The notes under the pieces are model-generated. The model made no database searches, had not been told where the DNA came from, and worked only from the letters and a program-made list of their open reading frames with translations. A program made the translations under genes and the position numbers. Shown in pieces: positions 1-5,046 of a DNA stretch of 5,046 nt. Where the stretch lies: assembly GCA_022710255.1 (NCBI GenBank), contig JAKLHG010000321.1:1-5046 (forward strand), in the 5' to 3' direction. Each line of letters opens with the position of its first letter. Position 1 is the stretch's first letter. The stretch is from Candidatus Hydrogenedentota bacterium. Its GTDB lineage: Bacteria; Hydrogenedentota; Hydrogenedentia; Hydrogenedentales; CAITNO01.

Positions 1-62
1 TTTTTCTTCACCAAAAGTGAACCAAATGATGACCGCCTTTGTCCAGTCAATTTTACAGAAAG

Positions 63-78
63 TATCTTACACTATCTT
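63..78. repeat. Two direct copies of TATCTT, 10 bases apart
   Basis: TATCTT occurs at 63-68 and again at 73-78, so the copies start exactly 10 bases apart, about one helical turn. They lie 35-50 bases upstream of the strong -10 element at 114-119. That is a position where an activator bound on one DNA face could help a promoter that lacks a good -35. Only the repeat is seen; the regulatory role is inference, and six-base AT-rich repeats can arise by chance. Confidence 0.25.
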
Positions 79-110
79 CAAGTCCTGCACACGTTCTCGC
101 ATCCCGAATC

Positions 111-119
111 TGCTATAAT
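111..119 (+). promoter_or_regulatory. Extended -10 promoter element for the TetR-family gene
   Basis: TGCTATAAT matches the sigma-70 extended -10 consensus (TG, one base, TATAAT) at every fixed position. The hexamer expected 17 bases upstream (91-96, ACGTTC) is a poor -35, which fits the known behaviour of extended -10 promoters that do not need one. Transcription would begin near 125, leaving a leader of about 70 bases before the start codon at 196. A second TATAAT at 162-167 has neither the TG extension nor a suitable -35 and is the weaker candidate. Confidence 0.5.
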
Positions 120-139
120 GTCAATTTGTATTTAGTCGG

Positions 140-158
140 GTTATTAGATTAGAATATC
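140..158. promoter_or_regulatory. Candidate TetR-type operator, imperfect palindrome
   Basis: GTTATTAGATTAGAATATC is a 19-base imperfect palindrome centred on T149. Six of the nine opposed pairs are complementary, including the continuous TATT/AATA arms at 142-145 and 153-156. It lies just downstream of the predicted transcription start and before the regulator's start codon. TetR-family proteins commonly bind such a site to repress their own gene. The match is modest and the region is AT-rich, so this is a lead rather than a firm call. Confidence 0.22.
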
Positions 159-175
159 AGGTATAATTAATGAAC

Positions 176-187
176 GGTAGGTAGGTA
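176..187 (+). promoter_or_regulatory. Weak ribosome binding site in a GGTA triplet repeat
   Basis: Three tandem GGTA units precede the TetR-family start codon. The last AGG (183-185) sits 10 bases before the ATG at 196, a slightly long spacing for a short Shine-Dalgarno match, which suggests modest translation. No better match lies closer, and the following bases are a T/A-rich run. A four-codon reading frame starting at 170 ends inside the repeat and is probably meaningless. Confidence 0.35.
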
Positions 188-195
188 TTTTTAAT

Positions 196-843
196 ATGAC
201 ATCAGACTACAGTGACGAGCGGGAAATCAATGAAGCGGAAACTCGCCTTCTTAAAAGTGCTCTGACTCTATTTTCTGAGAAGGGTTATGAAGGTACCAGT
301 ATCCGAGAGATAATTGAGGGAGCGGGGGTAACTCGTCCGGTTTTATATTATTATTTCACGAATAAAGAGGATCTATTCCGACGTTTACTGGAACCCGCAT
401 TGGCGGAATACACGAAAACCCTTCTCCGTGTACGGGAAAACTACTCAGAGGCTGTTGGACGTCTGAAAGCGGTTGCCCGGGCGACCTTCGCCTTCGCGGA
501 GGCCAATCCCCAAGCGGTGCGCCTAATATTGCAGCTGTATTTCTCGCCACCAAAAGGCGGACCGAAACTGGATAAATCGATCTATCGCCTGCGACGCTTC
601 CGCTTGCTGGAGGAAATCATGCAGGAAGGACTGGACCGCGCAGAATTGGCGGGCGGTGATGCACAAAGCCTTGCCCTGACACTTATCGGCATGATGGACA
701 CCTTTGTTACCTCGAAGTCCTACCTTCCAGCCACGCACCTCTCCGCCGAAGTTGCCGAAGACCTAATCGACCTTTTCTTTTATGGCGCCTGCTATAAGGA
801 ATACCCGGTTTCAAATCTGGTAAGTCCCTTCAAGTATGTTTAG
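196..843 (+). CDS. TetR/AcrR-family transcriptional regulator
   Basis: This encodes a 215-residue one-component repressor-type protein, a normal length for the family. The N-terminal DNA-binding domain spans about residues 15-62. A first helix (LLKSALTLFSEKGYEGTS) is followed by a helix-turn-helix at about 36-55, with IREIIEGAGV, a turn, then the recognition segment VLYYYF and the usual NKEDLF tail. Residues from about 70 on form an all-helical ligand-binding and dimerisation domain that is too variable to reveal the ligand. No signal peptide or membrane segment is visible, so it is cytoplasmic. The ATG at 196 leaves the usual short tail before the domain. The opening third looks AT-richer than the rest. 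It reads toward the glycosyltransferases and shares no promoter region with them. The likely target is its own promoter or a gene left of the window. The family call is firm; target and inducer are unknown. Confidence 0.93.
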   Translation: MTSDYSDEREINEAETRLLKSALTLFSEKGYEGTSIREIIEGAGVTRPVLYYYFTNKEDLFRRLLEPALAEYTKTLLRVRENYSEAVGRLKAVARATFAFAEANPQAVRLILQLYFSPPKGGPKLDKSIYRLRRFRLLEEIMQEGLDRAELAGGDAQSLALTLIGMMDTFVTSKSYLPATHLSAEVAEDLIDLFFYGACYKEYPVSNLVSPFKYV

Positions 844-899
844 ACTGCTGACGGCGCTTTTACTTCCGCCATTCCAGACGTATCTTGGTGTATTTTGTT

Positions 900-914
900 T
901 TGCCTTGTCGGCAA
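900..914. repeat. Short inverted repeat between convergent genes
   Basis: TTGCC and GGCAA form a five-base stem around a five-base loop in the 81-base gap between the TetR-family gene and the last glycosyltransferase, both of which end there. A terminator would be expected in such a place. However, the T-rich run (about 891-901) precedes the stem on the plus strand and becomes A-rich on the minus strand, so neither direction has the hairpin-then-U pattern. I record it as a repeat only. Termination here may be Rho-dependent or absent. Confidence 0.25.
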
Positions 915-924
915 TCGCCCCCCT

Positions 925-2031
925 TCAGATCCTGCTGTGGTAACAGGCAAGGGTTTCTTCGGCACATCTCCGCCATGAAAACAATCGGGAACGTTCCACC
1001 CCCTTTGCCGCCATGACGGCGCGCAGATTCGCATCCCCCGCCACTGCCTGCATCTTTCGGGCGAGCCCGTCCGCATCCGCAGGATCGACATAGAGTGCAG
1101 CCTCCCCCCCCACCTCGGGCAGGGAGGAAGTTCCGGAGGTAATCACCGGACACCCACACGCCATGGCCTCCAATACAGGCAGGCCGAAACCTTCGTGCCA
1201 ACTCGGAAAGATGAAAAGATCTGCGGCGCTGTACAGGAATGGGAAAAGCATCCGGTCCGGGATATACCCGGTGAAACGCACACGTTTCTCCAGACCCAGT
1301 CGTGCGGCAAGTTCCAGCACTTCACCACTACGCCATCCGTAACCGCCGGCGATAACGAGCGTATGGGGTATATCGGCCTTGGAAAAAGCGGTCAGAAGGC
1401 CAGTCACATTTTTACGCGCCTCGACCGTACCCACAAAAAGGGCATAGGGACCCTCAATATGCAAAGCGTCGTTCACGCGCAGAGCGGCAAGATAGCGGGG
1501 CATTGGATAAAACGATTTATCGGCGGCCTCATAAATGACACGGATGCGCGTCGGGTCGATACCCAACCTGTCTCGCACGTCCGCGGCTGTCGCCTCCGAC
1601 ACAGTAATGATGGTTTCAGCCCGCTGCGCATGCCGAAGAATACTTTTCCTGAATGATTTCAAAATCTTCGGGCTGAACCAGTCGGGATTGCGCAGAAATC
1701 CCAAATCATGTATGGTGATGATCCCCCGCGCCTCCTTAAGAGGAGGAAGGGTATAATTCACGGCATGAAACACCTCTAACCCGCCCAGTACACGGTCGGC
1801 AAAAGGTCTTCCGGCTCTTTCCCATATTTCATATATAAGCCGCGAGGGTAGGGGTATCCGCCGATGAGGAAAGGGAATATGCGCCCGGTCCAGAGGACGC
1901 ATCCCGGCGGCAAACCCCATAAATATGTCCGGGGAGGCTATGGCCGCCAATTCATGAATTAAGTGCCGGGTGTACAGGCCTATCCCCGTCGGTTTGCTCG
2001 TGACCGGAGTAATATCAATTCCAATAATCAT
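925..2031 (-). CDS. GT4-family glycosyltransferase, third in array (A' copy)
   Basis: This 368-residue enzyme should transfer a sugar from a nucleotide-sugar donor to a growing glycan with retention of configuration, on the cytoplasmic side. It has the two-Rossmann-domain GT-B layout. The N-terminal half carries the TGIG glycine loop (15-18), HAVNY (89-93) and IHDLGFLR (107-114). The C-terminal half carries the donor-site EARKN (204-208) and HEGFGLPVLEAMACG (279-293), whose E280 and E288 form the EX7E motif. The overall pattern resembles the MtfB-like mannosyltransferase branch of GT4, so mannose is plausible but unproven. No membrane segment is seen. The ATG is preceded at five bases by GAGG (2037-2040), a good ribosome binding site. 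It lies 52 bases after the middle enzyme and is probably in the same transcript. It matches the first enzyme of the array without gaps. An eight-G run crosses codons 307-310. Confidence 0.93.
   Translation of the reverse strand: MIIGIDITPVTSKPTGIGLYTRHLIHELAAIASPDIFMGFAAGMRPLDRAHIPFPHRRIPLPSRLIYEIWERAGRPFADRVLGGLEVFHAVNYTLPPLKEARGIITIHDLGFLRNPDWFSPKILKSFRKSILRHAQRAETIITVSEATAADVRDRLGIDPTRIRVIYEAADKSFYPMPRYLAALRVNDALHIEGPYALFVGTVEARKNVTGLLTAFSKADIPHTLVIAGGYGWRSGEVLELAARLGLEKRVRFTGYIPDRMLFPFLYSAADLFIFPSWHEGFGLPVLEAMACGCPVITSGTSSLPEVGGEAALYVDPADADGLARKMQAVAGDANLRAVMAAKGVERSRLFSWRRCAEETLACYHSRI
1104..1111 (-). repeat. Eight-base G tract inside a glycosyltransferase gene
   Basis: Eight C on the plus strand read as eight G in the coding strand, from the last base of Val307 through Gly308 and Gly309 to the first base of Glu310. 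Gain or loss of one base would shift the frame after the EX7E motif and replace roughly the last 60 residues. The paralogue at the same codons is interrupted (GTGGGAGGGGAT), so the protein does not require the homopolymer. The tract is seen directly; any slippage is inference. Confidence 0.6.
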
Positions 2032-2083
2032 AGAATCCTCTTTGCCCGGAAATCCCGCCGGTCCGAAAACGGCAATGTCGTGT

Positions 2084-3190
2084 TCAGGCCGTCCCTCGAA
2101 GAACCCGACGATAGACTTCCAACGTCAATGCCGCAGTCCGATGCCAGGTGAACAAGGCCGCCCGCTGAAGGCCTGCCTCACGCAGCCTATCGCACAATCG
2201 AGCGTCTCCGGCCAGGCACGCCATGGCCTCGGCCAAGGCGAACACATCCTCAGGCGCCACGGTCAGCGCCGCCTCTCCCACCACTTCAGGCATGCTTGAA
2301 GTGTTTGAGGTAATCACAGGCGTGCCGCACGCCATGGCTTCAAGCGGCGGCAACCCGAACCCTTCCATGAGGCTTGGCCAGACAAAGGCCCTGGCCCCGC
2401 TGTACAAGACGGGCAGCAGTTCGGGCGGCACATGCCCCAGGAAGTGTATCCTGCTCTTCGCATATCCTTTGTCCGTAATAAACCGGGTTAGATCCGTCTT
2501 CCAACCGGTTCGTCCCGCAATCACCAGGTGCGGCGCAACCTCGCCAAGAGACGACCAGGCTTCCAGCACCCGTGGAAGATTCTTGCGCGGTTCCAATGTG
2601 CCTGCAAACAGAAAGTAATCTTCCGGAATTCGGTACCGTTCCCGAACCCGGCGCAGGTCTTTTTCATCCGCCGGATGGAAGCGGGCATCCACGCCCAGCG
2701 GGATAACATCCATCCGTGACGCCGGAATGTCATAAAACCGTTTTATATCGTCCGCTGTGGCTTGCGAATCGGCAATGATGCGCGCGGCGCCCCGTATGCC
2801 GGCGCCGACAAAAGCGCTGTAATACAGGACACGCGTCCGGGGAAACCATTCCGGATGTACTTTGTAACACAAGTCGTGGACGGTTACCACGGTGGGCGCA
2901 TTGTGCGCAGGGGCGCTGACGCTGGCCGGGAAATGAATCAGGTCAACCCCGAATCTTTTAGCAAGCCGGGAGGCGGCCCATTGTTCCAGGTATATGCGGC
3001 GAGCCGGGCTGGAAGAATACCGGAGCCACTTCACCTTTTCGCCCCTGACCGGAACTTGCGCCTCCTTCGGCCAGAGACACACCAGCTCGGGACCGTTTTC
3101 CAGCGCAGCCAGGGCTTTCAGTAACTCGACGGTATAGAAACCCGTTCCGCTGCGGTTGCCGGCCTGCAGGCCTTGAAAAAGGACTCGCAT
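2084..3190 (-). CDS. GT4-family glycosyltransferase, second in array (B copy)
   Basis: This is a 368-residue GT-B fold enzyme with the same general reaction as its neighbours but clearly divergent from both. The N-terminal domain has the SGTG loop (14-17), IHFPAS (85-90) and TVHDLCYKVHPEWF (103-116). The C-terminal domain has GTLEPRKN (197-204), LVIAGRTGW (222-230) and MEGFGLPPLEAMACG (275-289), with E276 and E284 as the EX7E pair. The motifs place it in the same broad MtfB-like branch of GT4; the sugar is unknown. I chose the ATG at 3190 over a GTG at 3232. The protein then begins MRVLFQG like its relatives, AGGGGG (3199-3204) sits eight bases upstream, and the ATG overlaps the previous stop as TAATG. 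The longer form would add 14 unconserved residues and overlap the upstream gene by 43 bases. Translational coupling to the upstream gene is likely. Confidence 0.92.
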   Translation of the reverse strand: MRVLFQGLQAGNRSGTGFYTVELLKALAALENGPELVCLWPKEAQVPVRGEKVKWLRYSSSPARRIYLEQWAASRLAKRFGVDLIHFPASVSAPAHNAPTVVTVHDLCYKVHPEWFPRTRVLYYSAFVGAGIRGAARIIADSQATADDIKRFYDIPASRMDVIPLGVDARFHPADEKDLRRVRERYRIPEDYFLFAGTLEPRKNLPRVLEAWSSLGEVAPHLVIAGRTGWKTDLTRFITDKGYAKSRIHFLGHVPPELLPVLYSGARAFVWPSLMEGFGLPPLEAMACGTPVITSNTSSMPEVVGEAALTVAPEDVFALAEAMACLAGDARLCDRLREAGLQRAALFTWHRTAALTLEVYRRVLRGTA

Positions 3191-3204
3191 TAGAGGAGCC
3201 CCCT
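3188..3204 (-). promoter_or_regulatory. Coupled stop/start (TAATG) with internal ribosome binding site
   Basis: The stop of the first glycosyltransferase (TAA, 3190-3192) shares one base with the ATG of the second (3188-3190). A strong Shine-Dalgarno-like AGGGGG (3199-3204) lies inside the end of the upstream gene, eight bases before the ATG. Ribosomes finishing the first gene can therefore restart on the second, which would keep the two enzymes in a fixed ratio. The arrangement is seen directly; coupling is inferred from it. Confidence 0.7.
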
Positions 3205-4296
3205 GTAACAGGCAAGTGTTTCCTGCGCGCACTTCTGCCAGGAAAAATGGCGCGCCCGGACAAGTCCTTTTTCACGCATGTTCTCGCGCAGCCACTCGTC
3301 AGTGGCAACTTGTTCTATTGTCCGGGCAAGGCCCGTGATATCCCGAGGATCCACATAAAACGGCGCATCCCCTCCCACTTCCGGCAGCGAGGATGTGTTG
3401 GATGAGATCACGGGACAACCGCAGGCCATGGCTTCCAGTACGGCAAGGCCGAACCCCTCATGCCAGCTGGGAAAAACGAAGGCGTCCGCCGCGCTGTACA
3501 GTGCGGGGAAAAGGGACCTGTCCGGAACATACCCGGTAAACACGACACGGCCGGAACATTTCAAGGTTTCCGCTCGCGCTATGACGTCGTCCGCTCCCCA
3601 ACCCCGTACCCCGGCAATGACCAGTTTTTGGGGCACATCAGCGCGTGCAAAAGCATCCAGCAACCCGTCCACATTCTTCCGTGCTTCAATGGTGCTCACG
3701 AAAAGAAGATAAGGCGCCTCTATTCCAAGGGCTTCACGAACGCGCCGCTTCGCGTCATTCCGGTTGACCGGCGAGAAGGACGCGTCCGCCGCATCATAAA
3801 TAACGTGAACCCGCTTCTCCTCCACCCCCAGAAGCGAGATAATGTCCCGCTTCGTTGCCCGTGAACAGGCGATAACGGCATCGGCCCGCAATGCGTGCCG
3901 CTGTATATGCCTCCCGAACAACCTGTGCGTCCCCGGACTGCTCCAACCCGGTTCGCGCAAGAAGCCCAGGTCGTGTATGGACAGCACGCCGCGGGCGCAG
4001 TCCAACGGCGGCAGCATATAATTCACGGCATGGTACAGGTCCACCCCGCCGAGGCGAACATCGACACGGGGCCATCCCCCCCATGCCCACATAACATTCA
4101 GCAAGCGGGGCGGCACGGGCAAACGGCAGTATGGAATCGCGGCGTTATCGTGCTCCAGTTTCCGGAATCCGGCGATGAAACCGTGCAGGTCACCGGACGG
4201 TATCAATGACGCAAGTTCTTGTACCAGGTGCCGGAGGTAATAACCGATCCCCGTCAGGGCATAGGTTAGCGGTGTCAGCTCAATTCCAACGCGCAT
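3190..4296 (-). CDS. GT4-family glycosyltransferase, first in array (A copy)
   Basis: This 368-residue, apparently soluble GT-B enzyme is expected to move a sugar from a nucleotide donor onto a lipid-linked or surface glycan. The motifs fall at exactly the same residue numbers as in the gene at 925-2031: TGIG 15-18, HAVNY 89-93, IHDLGFLRE 107-115, EARKN 204-208, HEGFGLAVLEAMACG 279-293 with E280 and E288 as the EX7E pair, and the C-terminal FSW (351-353). The two align end to end with no gaps at roughly 55 % identity by hand count. S201 replaces the usual glycine in the GT(V/L)E segment, a mild oddity beside the donor site. The ATG at 4296 gives the conserved MRVGIELTPL opening. The nearest Shine-Dalgarno candidate, GGAG, is about 13 bases upstream and weak. 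The gene starts 67 bases after the photolyase stop. Confidence 0.93.
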   Translation of the reverse strand: MRVGIELTPLTYALTGIGYYLRHLVQELASLIPSGDLHGFIAGFRKLEHDNAAIPYCRLPVPPRLLNVMWAWGGWPRVDVRLGGVDLYHAVNYMLPPLDCARGVLSIHDLGFLREPGWSSPGTHRLFGRHIQRHALRADAVIACSRATKRDIISLLGVEEKRVHVIYDAADASFSPVNRNDAKRRVREALGIEAPYLLFVSTIEARKNVDGLLDAFARADVPQKLVIAGVRGWGADDVIARAETLKCSGRVVFTGYVPDRSLFPALYSAADAFVFPSWHEGFGLAVLEAMACGCPVISSNTSSLPEVGGDAPFYVDPRDITGLARTIEQVATDEWLRENMREKGLVRARHFSWQKCAQETLACYRGLL

Positions 4297-4327
4297 GTTT
4301 GGTTTTCGGCTCCGGGTTGCAGTTGTA

Positions 4328-4342
4328 TGCGTATTGTACGCA
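4328..4342. repeat. Perfect 6-base inverted repeat, photolyase to glycosyltransferase gap
   Basis: TGCGTA, a three-base spacer (TTG) and TACGCA form a perfect 15-base dyad in the 67-base gap between the photolyase stop and the first glycosyltransferase start. It could be a protein-binding site or a tight RNA hairpin. No T run follows it in the transcript direction, so it is not a standard terminator. Its centre lies about 39 bases before the glycosyltransferase start codon. I see no convincing -35/-10 pair beside it. Confidence 0.35.
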
Positions 4343-4363
4343 GTCCGCCGTGATTTCGATAAT

Positions 4364-5046
4364 TTAATCCCGTCCTTTGAATCGTTTCATGGTGGCATAC
4401 GCCATCAACGCCCGTTCCCGGGCGCCGTTGTGCTCCACGATTGGCCGCGGATATTCTTTTCCAACCCTGATGCCGGCCGATTCCAATTCGGCCGGCGATG
4501 CGGCCCAGGGGGCGTGCAGGGCGTTCCCCTGCAGTTGGGCGAGCTCCGGTATCCATCGTTTTATGTATAACCCGTGGGGATCAAAACGTTTGCTTTGCAG
4601 CACGGGGTTGAAGATGCGGAAATACGGCGCCGCATCCGGTCCGCATCCCCCGACCCACTGCCAGCCCAGGGTGTTGTTGGCCGCATCCGCATCTACCAGG
4701 GTATCCCAAAACCATGCGGCGCCACGTCTCCATGACAACAGTAAATCCTTGACGAGGAAGGAACCGACTATCATGCGTACCCGATTATGCATCCATCCGG
4801 TCGTCCAGAGTTCGCGCATGCCGGCATCCACGATGGGGTACCCGGTCTGACCGCGCTGCCAGGCACGCAGATCCGCCTCACTCCGGCGCCAGGGAAACTT
4901 TTCATACTCCAGGTACATAGGCTTTTCCGTCATGTGTGGAAAATGATGCAACAGGTGGTGGGCAAACTCGCGCCAGTACAATTGGCGGATATAGATCTCA
5001 GCCTCCCTAAACAGAGCCTTGTCCCGGGAAGATTCATTCTGTTCGC
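4364..5046 (-). CDS. phrB: Class I CPD DNA photolyase, C-terminal FAD-binding half (partial)
   Basis: This enzyme uses blue or near-UV light and reduced FAD to split cyclobutane pyrimidine dimers in DNA. The frame is open to the right edge, giving 226 residues, about half of the usual 450-480. The N-terminal antenna domain lies outside the window. Numbering from the first visible codon, seen are WREFAHH (24-30), TGYPIVDAGMREL (67-79), GWMHNRVRM (83-91), DADAANNTLGWQW (118-130) and YFRIFNPV. By comparison with E. coli photolyase, the electron-transfer tryptophans W306, W359 and W382 correspond to W52, W105 and W128, with the same spacing. D372, D374 and N378 correspond to D118, D120 and N124. 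An in-frame TTG at 4979-4981 is an internal Leu codon, not a start. The NNTLGWQW form differs from E. coli but is common in other bacterial members. All key FAD residues in view are intact, so the enzyme is probably active. It may be co-transcribed with the glycosyltransferases. Confidence 0.93.
   Translation of the reverse strand, partial: EQNESSRDKALFREAEIYIRQLYWREFAHHLLHHFPHMTEKPMYLEYEKFPWRRSEADLRAWQRGQTGYPIVDAGMRELWTTGWMHNRVRMIVGSFLVKDLLLSWRRGAAWFWDTLVDADAANNTLGWQWVGGCGPDAAPYFRIFNPVLQSKRFDPHGLYIKRWIPELAQLQGNALHAPWAASPAELESAGIRVGKEYPRPIVEHNGARERALMAYATMKRFKGRD

Noticed and set aside
7..21. Inverted repeat TTCAC-N5-GTGAA next to a T run at the left edge, as a terminator
   Set aside because: The T run precedes the stem on the plus strand and becomes A on the minus strand, so it does not have terminator polarity in either direction. 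The five-base stem is also short.
1195..1656. A 153-codon open frame on the plus strand, antisense to the last glycosyltransferase
   Set aside because: It lies wholly inside a gene with full domain conservation on the other strand, shows no recognisable motif, and has no ribosome binding site that I can see. GC-rich genes often leave long antisense frames open. The frames at 3460-3864 and 4377-4850 are rejected for the same reason.
2032..2083. Terminator or separate promoter between the second and third glycosyltransferases
   Set aside because: The small GCCG/CGGC pairing (2057-2073) has no T run after it, and I see no -10/-35 pair. The 52-base gap with a good ribosome binding site fits simple co-transcription.
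3191..3232. GTG start at 3232 for the middle glycosyltransferase
   Set aside because: The 14 extra residues do not resemble the start of related enzymes. The ATG at 3190 has a well-spaced AGGGGG and overlaps the upstream stop.
1132..3490. Recent gene conversion between the outer glycosyltransferase genes
   Set aside because: Blocks such as those around 1143-1215 and 3408-3480 look similar at the DNA level, but exact matches are short (for example GCCATGGC and AGGCCGAA) and coincide with conserved motif codons. This fits an old duplication under selection better than recent copying.

Overview
The window holds four complete protein-coding genes and one that runs off the right edge. It looks like a bacterial chromosome of moderately high GC. 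The genes on the minus strand look clearly GC-richer by eye than the first 300 bases. Class I photolyase, a TetR regulator and soluble GT4 glycosyltransferases all occur in many phyla, so I cannot name the organism. A bacterium making a surface or extracellular polysaccharide is the most I can infer.

Layout, left to right. Positions 1-195 are AT-rich and non-coding. They carry a perfect extended -10 (TGCTATAAT), a candidate operator and a weak ribosome binding site ahead of a TetR/AcrR-family regulator (196-843, plus strand). An 81-base convergent gap follows. From 925 to the right edge everything lies on the minus strand. In transcription order these are a class I DNA photolyase (its C-terminal FAD-binding half only, 5046 to 4364), a GT4 glycosyltransferase (4296-3190), a second one (3190-2084) and a third (2031-925).

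The three glycosyltransferases are each exactly 368 residues once the middle start is placed at 3190. The outer two align over all 368 residues without a single gap, at about 55 % identity by hand count. The middle one is more distant, giving an A-B-A' array. The first and second genes are joined by an overlapping stop/start (TAATG), and the third follows after 52 bases with a good ribosome binding site, so the three are very likely one transcription unit. They probably add successive sugars, plausibly mannose-like, to a lipid-linked or surface glycan at the cytoplasmic face. Donor and acceptor cannot be read from the sequence.

The photolyase lies 67 bases upstream on the same strand and may be co-transcribed, but a 15-base inverted repeat in that gap leaves room for separate control. 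The TetR regulator is convergent with the glycosyltransferases, and nothing here shows that it controls them. I see no RNA genes, CRISPR, transposons or convincing intrinsic terminators. I do not find evidence of a new type of system; the A-B-A' array and an eight-base G tract inside the last glycosyltransferase are the points most worth a second look.
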